Below are positions 10,233-20,120 of a stretch of DNA of 64,000 nt, in pieces (within the stretch, counting starts at the first letter, position 1; every line of letters starts with the position of its first letter). The notes beneath the pieces were generated by a model that did not search any database, was not told the DNA's origin, and saw nothing but the letters and a program-made list of their open reading frames with translations. Where the stretch lies: contig NZ_AZAJ01000001.1 in the NCBI RefSeq assembly GCF_000504205.1, forward strand, positions 594,879 to 658,878, in the 5' to 3' direction. The position numbers and the translations under genes are program-made. The stretch comes from Methanolobus tindarius DSM 2278. Its GTDB lineage: Archaea; Halobacteriota; Methanosarcinia; Methanosarcinales; Methanosarcinaceae.

Positions 10233-10713
10233 TGAGAACGCACTTCTGGAACCGAATAATGATATCATAGCCACAGCTCTTGTTGTTATTGGCTTTGTTG
10301 TGTTTGCAGCTATCCTTTCAAAGACATTTATAGCATTCAATGATAACTCTCATGCACTTGAGAATTACGAACAGGCTGCAATGATAGCAAAGGACATTGC
10401 ATCTTATCCATCACTTCAGGGAAGCAGGCAGGAGCTTATCTCTGCAGACACACTGGACATTCTGTCAAACCCTTCCCAAGACCCGAATGCACACTACATG
10501 TTTTTCCACAGATTCTCATCTAACCTTGACTTCTATGTAGAAGTACAAACAGATGACGGAAACTATCATTGGATAATTAGCAATAGAAATAACTCTTTGA
10601 ATAGAAGGGATGTCACCGCTGCATCAGTTCCTGTAGTAATTGAACTTGGAAGTAATGCGCGCTGTGAACCAGGATCAATAACTGTGAAAATTATGCAGAA
10701 TGGATGGAGTTGA
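10201..10713 (+). CDS. Pilin-like membrane protein 3
   Basis: A 170-aa protein with an N-terminal hydrophobic segment (IIATALVVIGFVVFAAILSK, about residues 21-40) followed by an amphipathic helix (YEQAAMIAKDIAS) and a beta-rich extracellular domain. The start is supported by GAGGTGA just before the ATG and lies 32 bp inside the previous gene. Same architecture as its neighbours. Confidence 0.72.
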   Translation: MDLNMSSFTSDENALLEPNNDIIATALVVIGFVVFAAILSKTFIAFNDNSHALENYEQAAMIAKDIASYPSLQGSRQELISADTLDILSNPSQDPNAHYMFFHRFSSNLDFYVEVQTDDGNYHWIISNRNNSLNRRDVTAASVPVVIELGSNARCEPGSITVKIMQNGWS

Positions 10714-10752
10714 GGGGAAGTCCTGAAAGTAAAACTAAAAACGGTGATATAA

Positions 10753-11928
10753 ATGATATTTGTAGAAGATGACAGGGCCTTTTCATCCAGCATAGACGCT
10801 ATTTTGTTCCTGGTGCTGGTATCTGTTTCTGCAGTAATACTTTTTCCTTCCATTGCAGCTGATGAGCAATATCGCTCTGCATCCTATTCTTCTGCACAGG
10901 ACATGGATAATCGACTCATGAACACAATTATGAGCAGTACTGTAGAAGAATTTCAATATACAGTGAAACCTGCAGAACTTGCTGGAATTGAAGTTAATTT
11001 ATCGGAAGATTCCATCCTTGAAAATGCAGAAGAAACACTGTTTGCAAAAGAACAGCAGCATCGAACCTTTTCTGACCTGGTGGCAGAAGGCCTTGCACTA
11101 AGTCTGGTGATGGAAAATAATGGTACTGAAAAACCACTAAATCCCATGACAAAGATGCAGAGTATTGAAACAGAAAATGCTATTGAAGAGCATCTTGAAA
11201 AGACAATAGGGCAAAGATATAACTACAGGTTTGAAGCACACTGGCAACCTGTTTCAGGATACAATATACACAGTGATATTATATTGGGCGAAACAGCTCC
11301 TGTGGATGCTGTAAAACAGAAGGCAAGAATATCGTTACCTGTTACATATACTGTAACCAGAGATGAAATTTATTTTCCTTTCAATGAGAGCAGCATCTAT
11401 TCTGCTGTAAACTCACCAAATCCCGACAAAGAACTTCGTGATATGTTCAATTCAAGTATTGAAATAGCTTCCACAGGAGCTTCTGATATAATCACTGACA
11501 TTGTATTCCCATATGAATACCTGTCATCACTTAATGGTACTGAAATATCTGTAGACAGCGAACAGCTTGCATGCATTGCGGGACCAGACAATGCAAATTA
11601 CAGCAGTCCAATAATCAAAAGTGCACTTGGTTGCATGAACTACACTGTAAACGACCTTTACGGGCTTAATATTGAACTGACACCTGAAGAACAAAGTATC
11701 AGTCTGGACTTTGTGGATACGGTACATGACCTTATCAAAGATACGAATACTAACCTGATATCAGAGTATATATTTGAGGTTCAGAGTAATGAAATCAATC
11801 GGACTGTTGCACTTATGTGCAATGAATCAGATAACAGCAGCAGGATTGAACTCGCAGATATGCAGCTCTCGAAAGTATACAGGACGGCAAATACTGGTGG
11901 CGCAGATATTATAATCATGATCTGGTGA
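10753..11928 (+). CDS. Pilin-like membrane protein 4 (larger)
   Basis: A 391-aa protein beginning MIFVEDDRAFSSSIDAI, then a hydrophobic segment (about residues 18-36), then an extracellular domain with several Asn-X-Ser/Thr sequons. A GGTGAT ribosome site precedes the ATG. It is the last gene of the hisS-led cluster, before a hairpin-rich region and rps15. The shared single-N-terminal-helix plan with the three preceding genes and the divergent giant suggests one multi-subunit surface structure (inference). Confidence 0.72.
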   Translation: MIFVEDDRAFSSSIDAILFLVLVSVSAVILFPSIAADEQYRSASYSSAQDMDNRLMNTIMSSTVEEFQYTVKPAELAGIEVNLSEDSILENAEETLFAKEQQHRTFSDLVAEGLALSLVMENNGTEKPLNPMTKMQSIETENAIEEHLEKTIGQRYNYRFEAHWQPVSGYNIHSDIILGETAPVDAVKQKARISLPVTYTVTRDEIYFPFNESSIYSAVNSPNPDKELRDMFNSSIEIASTGASDIITDIVFPYEYLSSLNGTEISVDSEQLACIAGPDNANYSSPIIKSALGCMNYTVNDLYGLNIELTPEEQSISLDFVDTVHDLIKDTNTNLISEYIFEVQSNEINRTVALMCNESDNSSRIELADMQLSKVYRTANTGGADIIIMIW

Positions 11929-12024
11929 AGTAAATTTCATATTGAAAGTCGTATGCCATCAATCATAACATATATATTAGATGATTGACTTCATAGGTAG
12001 CACTTCGCCAATCACATTAACATT

Positions 12025-12060
12025 TTATCGAACTGACTCCCAAGTTCAAGGGTTCGATAA
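12025..12060 (+). promoter_or_regulatory. Inverted repeat 1 in the rps15 leader region
   Basis: TTATCGAAC (12025-12033) pairs perfectly with GTTCGATAA (12052-12060) across an 18-nt loop. It lies about 95 bp upstream of rps15 and 130 bp after the pilin-like cluster. No T-run follows, so a regulatory or processing structure is as likely as a terminator. Confidence 0.5.
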
Positions 12061-12076
12061 GGATCAAAACATCAAT

Positions 12077-12109
12077 TCTATATTGAATCCTATCTAAATT
12101 CAATATAGA
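12077..12109 (+). promoter_or_regulatory. Inverted repeat 2 in the rps15 leader region
   Basis: TCTATATTGAAT (12077-12088) pairs perfectly with ATTCAATATAGA (12098-12109), a 12-bp stem with a 9-nt loop, about 45 bp before the rps15 start. It could be a leader hairpin acting on S15 expression or an operator palindrome. Confidence 0.5.
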
Positions 12110-12153
12110 CCTATTAAATCAAAACTCAAATTACAATTATCAGGAGGAAGATA

Positions 12154-12612
12154 ATGGCAAAAATGCACACCCGTAGGAAAGGAAACTCCGGACCTACAAG
12201 ACCACTTCGCACAGAAGTACCTTCATGGTCAACAATGACCGATGAAGAAATAACAACCGTGGTTACTGATCTCTGGAAGCAGGGAATCAGCACAAGCGAG
12301 ATCGGAATGATCCTCAGGGACAAGTATGGTGTACCTGATGTTAAGCTTGCAACCGGTAAGAAGATCACAAAGATCCTTAAGGACAATGGTGAGAAGTTCC
12401 CTGTACCTGAAGATCTCTATAACCTTATCGTAAAGGCAATCGGAATGAGAAAGCACATGAGCTACAACCACAAGGATGTACACAACAAGCGTGCTCTCCA
12501 GAACACCGAGTCCAAAATAAGAAGATTGGTTAAATACTACCAGTCTGCAAAGGTTCTTCCAGTTGACTGGAAATACAAGCCAGAAACAGCTGAGATGCTC
12601 ATCACTAGATAA
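12154..12612 (+). CDS. rps15: Small-subunit ribosomal protein S15 (archaeal form)
   Basis: A 152-aa protein beginning [17 protein letters not shown], as in archaeal/eukaryotic S15 (S13e), with an extended N-terminus compared with ~89 aa in bacteria. The core [19 protein letters not shown] binds 16S rRNA. A perfect GGAGG lies 6-7 bases before the ATG. It appears as a single gene between two perfect inverted repeats upstream and a stem-loop downstream. Confidence 0.96.
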   Translation: MAKMHTRRKGNSGPTRPLRTEVPSWSTMTDEEITTVVTDLWKQGISTSEIGMILRDKYGVPDVKLATGKKITKILKDNGEKFPVPEDLYNLIVKAIGMRKHMSYNHKDVHNKRALQNTESKIRRLVKYYQSAKVLPVDWKYKPETAEMLITR

Positions 12613-12638
12613 GCAAGTTCAGATTCAATAATACATTC

Positions 12639-12676
12639 TTGTTTGGCCGATTGGTCAAACAAACTTTCTCTTTTTA
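12639..12676 (+). terminator. Terminator after rps15
   Basis: TTGTTTGGCC (12639-12648) pairs with GGTCAAACAA (12653-12662; one G-U) across GATT and is followed by T-rich sequence. Confidence 0.65.
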
Positions 12677-12745
12677 ATCAGTTTTTCATTCCAGCGATAG
12701 TTTCATACATAAGCTCATCCGTGAGGAGAAATCTATAGTTATCTA

Positions 12746-12776
12746 AAACACTTATAAAGGTAACTTATAAATTGTT
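12746..12776 (+). promoter_or_regulatory. Putative promoter of the glm operon
   Basis: TTATAAA at 12752-12758, preceded by an A-rich BRE-like stretch, would start transcription near 12780, about 16 nt before the first glm ATG. A second TTATAAA at 12765-12771 is too close to act from the same start. Confidence 0.4.
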
Positions 12777-12795
12777 TTAAAGAGCATTATATGCC

Positions 12796-14010
12796 ATGAA
12801 AGCTGTCATACTTGCAGCCGGTGAAGGAAAAAGATGCCGGCCTCTCACGCTCACAAGATCAAAAGTAATGCTTCCGGTGGCAAACAAACCAATCCTTGAA
12901 CATATTATCAACGCTCTTGTAAAGAATGACATAAAAGAGATCATCCTTGTTGTCGGTTACAAGAAAGAGCGTATCATGGATTATTTTGAAGACGGAATAA
13001 ATTTTGGTGTGAAAATAGAGTACGTAGAACAAAAAGCGCAGATAGGAACAGCACATGCAATTCTTCAGGCACGTAATCTGATAGGAAATGAGGAAAAGTT
13101 TGTTGTCGTGAATGGAGACAATATAATCGGACCTGATGCCATTGCAGATCTGATTAATGGAGAAGAGGGGGACGCAACACTACTCACCTGCAAAAAGGAC
13201 AATGTCAGTGGTTATGGAGTAATAGTTGCCAAAGGAAAAAATGTTATTGAGATTATCGAAAAGCCAAAGACGCTCATAAGTCATCTTATTAACACTGGTA
13301 TTTATCTTTTCAAAAAAGATATCTTCGAAATGATAGAAAGGACAGCCGTATCAACAACCGGCGAATATGCAATTACAGATACCCTTCAAATGATGATCGA
13401 CGAAGGAATACCTGTGACGACAGCAATAACAAATGCAGAGTGGCTTGATGCAGCTTATTCATGGAACCTGCTTGAGGCAAACACAATTATTCTCGGAGAC
13501 TTTGAAACTGACCTTTCAAAAGCAAAAATAGAAGATTGCGTCAGCATAAAAGGAAGTGTTTCTGTTGGAAGAAACACAACCATCAGGGCAGGATCATATA
13601 TTGTGGGACCTGTGGTTATTGGTGACAACTGCGATATTGGTCCAAATGTTGTAATTTTACCTTCGACAAGTGTTGGGAACAATGTATCTATTGCTTCATT
13701 CTCATATATCAAAAACAGTATACTAATGAACGATACCAGGGTAAGCACACACAGCAACATATCGAATTCTGTTGTAGGAAGCAATGTTACAACAGGTCCT
13801 AACTTCATCACAGAAGAAGGTGAAGAACTTCACATTATTCTTGGAAATGAGCTTCATGAAGCTGAAAAGCTTGGAACTGTTATTGGAGATGACACTGATA
13901 TTGGTGGGAATGTACTTGTACGCGCCGGAAAGATGGTTTCATCTAACTGTCGCATCAGTTCCGGAAAAACGATTTCAGAGGATGTACCAACAAATGCACT
14001 TTTAAAGTAG
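12796..14010 (+). CDS. glmU: Bifunctional sugar-1-phosphate nucleotidylyltransferase/acetyltransferase (GlmU-like, copy 1)
   Basis: A 404-aa protein with an N-terminal nucleotidyltransferase domain (LAAGEGKRCRPLT signature, NGDN metal site) and a C-terminal left-handed beta-helix from about residue 250 (repeats such as GPVVIGDNCDIGPNVVI). In archaea such proteins acetylate glucosamine-1-P and form UDP-GlcNAc or dTDP/UDP-sugars. It opens an operon with glmS, glmM and a second homologue, so UDP-GlcNAc synthesis is the most likely role. The acetyltransferase half is less regular than that of copy 2, so the two may have divided the work (inference). Confidence 0.87.
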   Translation: MKAVILAAGEGKRCRPLTLTRSKVMLPVANKPILEHIINALVKNDIKEIILVVGYKKERIMDYFEDGINFGVKIEYVEQKAQIGTAHAILQARNLIGNEEKFVVVNGDNIIGPDAIADLINGEEGDATLLTCKKDNVSGYGVIVAKGKNVIEIIEKPKTLISHLINTGIYLFKKDIFEMIERTAVSTTGEYAITDTLQMMIDEGIPVTTAITNAEWLDAAYSWNLLEANTIILGDFETDLSKAKIEDCVSIKGSVSVGRNTTIRAGSYIVGPVVIGDNCDIGPNVVILPSTSVGNNVSIASFSYIKNSILMNDTRVSTHSNISNSVVGSNVTTGPNFITEEGEELHIILGNELHEAEKLGTVIGDDTDIGGNVLVRAGKMVSSNCRISSGKTISEDVPTNALLK

Positions 14011-14025
14011 ACAGAGGTGAGAAAA

Positions 14026-15855
14026 ATGTGCGGAATAGTTGGATATATCGGGAATGAGCAGGCAGTACCCATATTGCTTGAATCACTTAAGATGCTGGAA
14101 TACAGAGGATACGACTCAGCCGGTGTAACTGTTTTCAATGAAAAACTTGAGACATATAAGATAGCAGGCAGAATAAAGGATCTTGAAGGAGTAATCCCTG
14201 AAAACGTATCAGGAAATGTGGGAATCGGACATACAAGATGGGCCACACACGGAAAACCGGAAACAAGAAATGCCCACCCTCATAATTCATCAGATATATC
14301 AGTTGTTCACAACGGCATAATTGAGAATTATCTGGAACTCAAGGAAAGGCTGATAGAGCAGGGATATGAGTTCAAGTCAGACACCGACACAGAGGTTATT
14401 GCACATCTTTTACATTTCAACATGAGCTGTGATAGCGAAATGTGCCTTCTGGACGGACTGGCTAAAACCATAAAGGAACTTGACGGGTCATATGCCATTG
14501 CTGCACTTTGCAATAATGAACCTGGAATAATTGCCTTTGCCAGAAAGGACAGCCCACTTGTAATCGGAATTGGAAATGGAAGCCACTATGCAGCATCTGA
14601 TGTTACAGCGTTTTTGAAGTATACAAAAGAAGTCATTTTCATAAATGATAATGAAATTGGTCTTCTAAGACCAGATTCAATTGAGATATATGATCTTGAA
14701 GGAAACTCAGTTTCAAGAGACACAGAAACAATCGAATGGGACCTTGAAGCTGCAGAGAAGGCAGGTTACGAACACTTCATGCTCAAAGAGATTCACGAAC
14801 AGCCAACTTCCATACAAAACACATTTGCAGGTAAGCTTTCTGAACTTGAAGGAACTGTTACGCTTGAAGAAATATATCTTAAACCCGAGGAGGTTAAAAG
14901 GCTCAGAAGGGCTACTATAATAGCCTGTGGAACTTCATGGAATGCCGGCATTCTCGGAAAATACCTTTTTGAGAAACTTGCAGGCCTGCATACTGATGTT
15001 GAAACTGCATCAGAGTTCAGGTACAGTAATCCGGTCCTTTGCGGAGAGGAACTTACAATTGCAATCACCCAGTCCGGTGAAACAGCTGATACCCTTGCAG
15101 CAGTCAGGAGTTCAGCATCTTATGGATGTCGAAGTATCGCAATTACAAATGTAGTTGGGAGTACAATCACAAGGGAATCGGACAGTGTGCTCTATACCAG
15201 AGCCGGGCCCGAGATTGGTGTGGCAGCAACAAAGACATTCACAGCCCAGCTTATGGCACTTTATATGCTTGCCATAAACCTTGGGAGAACAAGAGGAGTT
15301 ATCAGTGCCAACGAGGCAAAAGACCTTATTGTCGGTATAAAGAAGCTCCCCGGCCAGATACAGAAAGTTCTCAGCAGGAAGAATACGATTAACGAATGTG
15401 CTGTGCAGTTTGCAGATAAGAGAGATTACTTCTTCATTGGTCGTTACCTGAATTTCCCTGTAGCTCTGGAAGGTGCATTGAAGCTAAAGGAAATATCATA
15501 CATACACGCTGAAGGTTATGCAGCAGGTGAACTTAAACATGGTCCACTGGCTTTAATCACAGATGAGACCCCGGTTGTGGCAATAGCCACAAAAGGACAC
15601 ACCTACGAGAAGATACTGAGTAATATCAAGGAAGTAAAAGCACGTAATGCGACAGTCATTGCAGTAGCAGATGACGATGATACAGAAATTGAAAAGTATG
15701 TGGATGAAGTGATACGCGTGCCACCTGCACATGAACTACTGTCACCTGTACTCTCATCAGTAGCATTGCAGTTGCTTTCATATTATACAGCACTTGCAAA
15801 GGACTGTTCCATTGACAAGCCAAGGAACCTTGCAAAGAGTGTGACCGTAGAATAA
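14026..15855 (+). CDS. glmS: Glutamine--fructose-6-phosphate aminotransferase (isomerizing)
   Basis: Makes glucosamine-6-P from fructose-6-P and glutamine. The ATG at 14026 is chosen over an in-frame GTG at 14017 because it gives the MCGIVGYIG N-terminus whose Cys2 is the glutaminase nucleophile; GAGGTGAG lies just upstream. The N-terminal Ntn-hydrolase domain (HTRWATHG, HNGIIENY) is followed by two SIS domains (CGTSWNAG, SQSGETADT-type segments) and ends in KPRNLAKSVTVE, a complete C-terminus. Length 609 aa is normal. Second gene of the glm operon. Confidence 0.97.
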   Translation: MCGIVGYIGNEQAVPILLESLKMLEYRGYDSAGVTVFNEKLETYKIAGRIKDLEGVIPENVSGNVGIGHTRWATHGKPETRNAHPHNSSDISVVHNGIIENYLELKERLIEQGYEFKSDTDTEVIAHLLHFNMSCDSEMCLLDGLAKTIKELDGSYAIAALCNNEPGIIAFARKDSPLVIGIGNGSHYAASDVTAFLKYTKEVIFINDNEIGLLRPDSIEIYDLEGNSVSRDTETIEWDLEAAEKAGYEHFMLKEIHEQPTSIQNTFAGKLSELEGTVTLEEIYLKPEEVKRLRRATIIACGTSWNAGILGKYLFEKLAGLHTDVETASEFRYSNPVLCGEELTIAITQSGETADTLAAVRSSASYGCRSIAITNVVGSTITRESDSVLYTRAGPEIGVAATKTFTAQLMALYMLAINLGRTRGVISANEAKDLIVGIKKLPGQIQKVLSRKNTINECAVQFADKRDYFFIGRYLNFPVALEGALKLKEISYIHAEGYAAGELKHGPLALITDETPVVAIATKGHTYEKILSNIKEVKARNATVIAVADDDDTEIEKYVDEVIRVPPAHELLSPVLSSVALQLLSYYTALAKDCSIDKPRNLAKSVTVE

Positions 15856-15882
15856 TCATTTTATTTTTAGAGAGGATAGCAA

Positions 15883-17184
15883 ATGAAGTTATTTGGTTCT
15901 TCAGGTATCCGCGGACTTGCAAATGTAGAAGTTACCGTAGACCTGGCACTGAAAGTTGGAATGGCTCTTGGAAAATCAAAAAAGAATGCTGTTATCGGCA
16001 GGGATCCAAGGGTAGCAGGAGAGATGATTGAGCTTGCAGTAATCTCCGGTCTGATGTCTGCAGGTTGTGATGTTACAAGGGTTGGTCTTGTGACAACTCC
16101 TACACTTGCATATGCAGCAAGAAATTATGATTGCGGTGTAATGATAACCGCATCGCACAACCCTGCAACAGATGTTGGAATCAAGTTATGGAATCCTGAT
16201 GGGATGGCATTTGATTCATCCCAGCAGGAAGAGATAGAGAATATTATCGAAAAAGAAGATTTTATTTATGTTCCCTGGAATATGGTGGGTGAAATCACCA
16301 CATACGGAAATGCTGTAAGGGACCACATGGATATGATACTTAGCCACTCCACAGGTGCACCGATTCGTGTTGTAATTGATTGTGGAGGCGGTGCAGGAGG
16401 TACAATAACACCTTTCCTTTTACGTAAAATGGGATGCGAGGTTATCACACTTAATTCCCAGCTTGACGGACATTTCCCTGCACGTAACCCCGAACCAAAA
16501 GAAGATAATCTCTGGATGCTGAAAAAAGCAGTAAAGGAATTCGATGCAGCCCTTGGTATCGCTCATGATGGTGATGCTGACAGAATGATGGCTGTTGATG
16601 AAAATGGTGACTTCCTTTCCGGTGATGAGATGCTTGCAATCTTTGCACGCTTTGAGTGTAAAGGGAACCCCATGATTGTGGTTCCTGTTGATACATCAAT
16701 GATAGTTGATGATTCCATGCCCGGTTCCACTGTTGTTCACACAAGGGTTGGAGACGTTTATGTTGCCGAGGAAATGAAGAAACTAAAAGCTGATTTTGGA
16801 GGGGAGCCTTCAGGAAGCTGGATTTTCCCAAGGATTTCCTATTGTCCGGATGGAATTTATGCAGGAGCTCTGCTTGTTGATATAGTGAAAGAGAAGAAAC
16901 TCTCAGAACTGCGGGATGAGCTTCCAAAGTATCCGACACTCAGAAGTACGGTTGCATGTGCCAATGATAAAAAGGCGGCTGTAATGCAGGCTGTCAGTTC
17001 AAAACTTGAAAGCATGGGTGAAGTTTCCAGCATAGATGGTATCAGGGTTGATATGGAAGGTGGCTGGGTGCTTGTCAGGCCATCGGGAACCGAGGCAAAG
17101 ATAAGGGTCACAGCAGAAGCCAGACAGGATGTTGAAAAGCTGCATGCTAAGGTTGAGAATATAGTAAAGGAGTGCCTCAAATGA
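15883..17184 (+). CDS. glmM: Phosphoglucosamine mutase
   Basis: A 433-aa alpha-D-phosphohexomutase converting glucosamine-6-P to glucosamine-1-P. The phosphoserine loop is TASHNPATD, the metal loop DGDADRM, the sugar-binding loop GGEPSGSW, and the phosphate-binding loop [11 protein letters not shown]. All four loops are in order. It sits between glmS and the second glmU-like gene, with which it overlaps as ATGA, so it is part of the UDP-GlcNAc operon. Confidence 0.95.
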   Translation: MKLFGSSGIRGLANVEVTVDLALKVGMALGKSKKNAVIGRDPRVAGEMIELAVISGLMSAGCDVTRVGLVTTPTLAYAARNYDCGVMITASHNPATDVGIKLWNPDGMAFDSSQQEEIENIIEKEDFIYVPWNMVGEITTYGNAVRDHMDMILSHSTGAPIRVVIDCGGGAGGTITPFLLRKMGCEVITLNSQLDGHFPARNPEPKEDNLWMLKKAVKEFDAALGIAHDGDADRMMAVDENGDFLSGDEMLAIFARFECKGNPMIVVPVDTSMIVDDSMPGSTVVHTRVGDVYVAEEMKKLKADFGGEPSGSWIFPRISYCPDGIYAGALLVDIVKEKKLSELRDELPKYPTLRSTVACANDKKAAVMQAVSSKLESMGEVSSIDGIRVDMEGGWVLVRPSGTEAKIRVTAEARQDVEKLHAKVENIVKECLK

Positions 17185-18389
17185 AAGTAGTGATTCTGGC
17201 TGCCGGTGAAGGCACACGTATGAGACCTCTCACTGCATCAAAACCAAAAGTGATGCTTCCAATCGCTAACAAGCCAATGATGGAACATACCATCAATGCG
17301 GCAATCGAGGCAGGAGTAAAAGAGTTCCTTATCGTTACAGGCTATCGTGAAGATGCTATTAAGGATTATTTCAAAGATGGCAGCCACCTTGGAATCAGTG
17401 TTGAATACGTGCGCCAGGAAGAGCAGCTTGGAACGGCAAACGCCATTGGTTGTGCAAAGGGTTTTGTGAATGGTCATTTTATTGTTCTTAACGGTGACAT
17501 GCTTGTCAGCACAGAACATATCGCTCATCTTGTATCAAGGACAGAAGATGCTATTATCAGTGTTAAGAAAGTGGAAAATCCTTCTCAGTTCGGAGTAATT
17601 GAAACCGACGAGGATAAAGTAACACGGATTATTGAGAAACCTAAAAACCCGCCTACAAATCTTGCAAATGCAGGAATATACCTTTTCCATGAAGCTATTT
17701 TCGATTACATTGATAAAACCGGAAAATCATCAAGAGGAGAATATGAAATTACAGATTCCCTGCAGATGATGATAGATGATGGTCTTAATGTTGGTTACGA
17801 ACTTCTGGAAACCGAGTGGATCGATATTGGCAGGCCATGGGATATTCTGGATGCCAACAAAGTTCTGCTTGAGAATATCGATAATACCTGTGAAGGAACA
17901 GTCGAACCCTATGCAACTCTCCATGGTAATGTGAAGGTTGGTAAAAACACAATTATCAGAAACGGTGCATACATCATGGGTCCTGTAATTATAGGCGATG
18001 ATTGCGATATTGGGCCAAACTGCTTTATCAGAGCTTCAACTGCAATTGGTAATGATGTCCGTATTGGAAATGCAGTTGAGATAAAGAACACTGTAATTAT
18101 GGATGGTACAAATGTCGGCCACCTTAGTTATGTAGGTGACAGTGTCATAGGAACTAACTGTAATTTCGGTGCCGGGACAAAGGTTGCGAATCTAAGGCAT
18201 GATAATAAGAATGTGAAATCGGTTATCAAAGGCGAGGTTGTTGACACCGGAAGAAGAAAACTTGGTGTTATCATGGGTGATGATGTACACACAGGCATCA
18301 ATTCCAGTATCAATATCGGGACTGTAATGGAAGCCGGAAGTTCAACCATGCCTGGTGAAGTCCTGATGTACAGAAGAAAGACTAATTAA
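17181..18389 (+). CDS. glmU: Bifunctional sugar-1-phosphate nucleotidylyltransferase/acetyltransferase (GlmU-like, copy 2)
   Basis: Starts at the ATG that overlaps the glmM stop (ATGA) rather than at a GTG nine bases earlier. 402 aa: nucleotidyltransferase domain with [13 protein letters not shown] and NGDML, then a left-handed beta-helix ([17 protein letters not shown]) and a terminal segment with [18 protein letters not shown]. It is a paralogue of the first gene of the operon (similar N-terminal block, same helix-repeat pattern). Together the four genes supply UDP-GlcNAc for envelope glycans and N-glycosylation. Confidence 0.88.
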   Translation: MKVVILAAGEGTRMRPLTASKPKVMLPIANKPMMEHTINAAIEAGVKEFLIVTGYREDAIKDYFKDGSHLGISVEYVRQEEQLGTANAIGCAKGFVNGHFIVLNGDMLVSTEHIAHLVSRTEDAIISVKKVENPSQFGVIETDEDKVTRIIEKPKNPPTNLANAGIYLFHEAIFDYIDKTGKSSRGEYEITDSLQMMIDDGLNVGYELLETEWIDIGRPWDILDANKVLLENIDNTCEGTVEPYATLHGNVKVGKNTIIRNGAYIMGPVIIGDDCDIGPNCFIRASTAIGNDVRIGNAVEIKNTVIMDGTNVGHLSYVGDSVIGTNCNFGAGTKVANLRHDNKNVKSVIKGEVVDTGRRKLGVIMGDDVHTGINSSINIGTVMEAGSSTMPGEVLMYRRKTN

Positions 18390-18420
18390 GGCTCGTTGCC
18401 ATCTTTATTCGGAGATTCGG

Positions 18421-19761
18421 ATGAACTTAAATATCGAGATGCAAAAACTCAAAGAACTGGCACGTGAAGCGGCAGATGTAATTGAAAAATACGAGCACGT
18501 ACGTGTGATTTCCCATAATGATGCCGATGGGCTGACATCAGCCGGTATTATCTGCCAAGCTCTTTTAAGACAGGATATCCGTTTTCATACATCCATTGTG
18601 CCACGTCTCGATAAGTCTGTAGTTGAAATGGTAAAGGAGACTACAGCAGATGATGACCTTGTGATTTTCTGTGATATGGGTAGCGGTCAGTCAGATATAA
18701 TCTCCGAAATAAAACAGGATATTGTTGTACTTGACCACCACGTTCCTGTGGGTGAATCTCCTGCTAAAGTACTGGTAAACCCGCATATTGTGGGAATAGA
18801 CGGTGCTATGCATATATCTGGATCAGGAGTCACTTTTTTTGTGGCAATGGAGATGGAACCTGCAAATGTTGACCTTTCAGGACTTGCCATTGCAGGTGCT
18901 GTGGGTGATAAGCAGATTTTCAGCACCCTTAACGGCCACATTCTTGAAGAGGCTGTGAATGCTGAAGTTGTTTCAATCAAAAAAGGACTGAAAATCGGTG
19001 ATGGAGAAATTGCTAAAGTGCTTGAATACACGCCTGAACCTTATCTTGATATAACCGGTGACAGTGAGAAGATAGCTGAGTTCTTGGATTTCCTTGGAAT
19101 TGAGGGAAATATCGAAGACCTTAATCCTGACCAGACAAAAGCACTCACTTCAGCCGTTGCATTAAAACTTGCAAAGAATGCAAGTCCTGAAGCTGTGGAT
19201 GCTGCAATCGGTGATGTTTACATATTGAATAATGAGATTGTTTCCAATGTTTACGACCTTGTTGCAATTCTCAATACCTGTGGCAAGGCTGAAAAATATG
19301 GCATGGGACTTTCCATATGCCTGAAAGATAAAACCCATCTGGAAGAAGCAAGGGACATGGCAATCTCTCACCAGATATCCATTGTGGAGAATATCAAAAA
19401 AGGCATGGATATGGTCAAAGAAGGAAAAAGTATCGGTTACCTGATAGGCACCGACATGGAGTCTACAGGCATGATTGCCAGTACTTTTGTCAGGTATGTA
19501 AATCCCGATATGCCTTTTGTTGCTGTAAACCAGGTTGATGAGCTTGTAAAAGTTTCCGCAAGGGGCACCCGTGCACTTGTGGAAAAAGGACTTGACCTCT
19601 CATTTGCACTCCGTGAGGCTGCAAATTCAGTTGGTGGCGAAGGCGGTGGACACAATGTTGCATCCGGTGCATCAATTCCACCGGGAACTGCTGAGCAGTT
19701 CATTGCTAAGGTTGACGAGATAGTTGCAGAACAACTCCCAAAGCAGGAGCAGACTGAATGA
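18421..19761 (+). CDS. RecJ-like DHH-family phosphoesterase (GAN/archaeal RecJ)
   Basis: A 446-aa DHH-DHHA1 protein. Motifs: HNDADGLTSAGII (motif I), CDMGSGQ, VVLDHHVP (the DHH motif), a central region, and a C-terminal GGEGGGHNVASGASIP nucleotide-binding DHHA1 motif. Archaeal homologues are single-strand-specific 5'-3' (or RNA 3'-5') exonucleases, some associated with the GINS-MCM replication complex. The stop overlaps the Pcc1 start (ATGA), a common archaeal pairing. Confidence 0.88.
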   Translation: MNLNIEMQKLKELAREAADVIEKYEHVRVISHNDADGLTSAGIICQALLRQDIRFHTSIVPRLDKSVVEMVKETTADDDLVIFCDMGSGQSDIISEIKQDIVVLDHHVPVGESPAKVLVNPHIVGIDGAMHISGSGVTFFVAMEMEPANVDLSGLAIAGAVGDKQIFSTLNGHILEEAVNAEVVSIKKGLKIGDGEIAKVLEYTPEPYLDITGDSEKIAEFLDFLGIEGNIEDLNPDQTKALTSAVALKLAKNASPEAVDAAIGDVYILNNEIVSNVYDLVAILNTCGKAEKYGMGLSICLKDKTHLEEARDMAISHQISIVENIKKGMDMVKEGKSIGYLIGTDMESTGMIASTFVRYVNPDMPFVAVNQVDELVKVSARGTRALVEKGLDLSFALREAANSVGGEGGGHNVASGASIPPGTAEQFIAKVDEIVAEQLPKQEQTE

Positions 19762-19991
19762 AAATTACTACAACTATTGAATTCAAAGATGAAGGTGCCA
19801 TGCAGGTAGCTAAGAGAATTGCAAATTCACTGGCTCCTGATAACCTGACAAATATGCATACTGAAATCAAGAAGGACAGTGTGTGCATTCATATTTCAAC
19901 AGAAAAGATAACTTCACTTATAGCCACTGTTGATGATTTAATGATGAATGCAAAGCTTGCAGAAGAAATAGCTGAAGACCTTGAAGAGTGA
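19758..19991 (+). CDS. pcc1: KEOPS complex subunit Pcc1
   Basis: A 77-aa protein with the Pcc1 pattern: an N-terminal beta strand (MKITTTIEF), a helix (AMQVAKRIANSLAPDN), strands containing CIHISTEKI, and a long C-terminal helix. Pcc1 dimerises KEOPS, which makes t6A in tRNAs reading ANN codons. Length and the overlap with the RecJ-like gene fit archaeal practice. Confidence 0.87.
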   Translation: MKITTTIEFKDEGAMQVAKRIANSLAPDNLTNMHTEIKKDSVCIHISTEKITSLIATVDDLMMNAKLAEEIAEDLEE

Positions 19992-20084
19992 GCTTCCTTT
20001 CTCTTTTTTGGCTCTGTAGAAATTGTGCCATTAAAACTTAAAGGCGGGTTGTAAACTAATTAATCGTAAATTATGAATAACTTG

Positions 20085-20120
20085 TTTGATCCCGAAGGGT
20101 CTGGCGAAGCCGGCGTTTTC
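20085..20120. other. GC-rich palindromic patch in AT-rich spacer
   Basis: In the ~295-bp spacer between pcc1 and the UDG gene, the sequence CCCGAAGGG then GGCGAAGCC forms two adjacent tiny hairpins, followed by CCGGCGTTTTCCC. A further CCGCGCAGCGG element lies near 20219. There is no ORF. Possible transcript end structure or small RNA remnant; weak evidence. Confidence 0.25.

Noticed and set aside
12034-12060. Fragment of a tRNA T-arm (AAGGGTTCGATAA)
   Set aside because: Only the loop-like GTTCGA matches; no acceptor stem or anticodon arm can be built, and the stretch is better explained by the perfect inverted repeat.
16451-16939. 162-codon minus-strand frame inside glmM
   Set aside because: glmM is complete with all four mutase loops; the opposing frame is His/Gln-rich and has no recognisable features.
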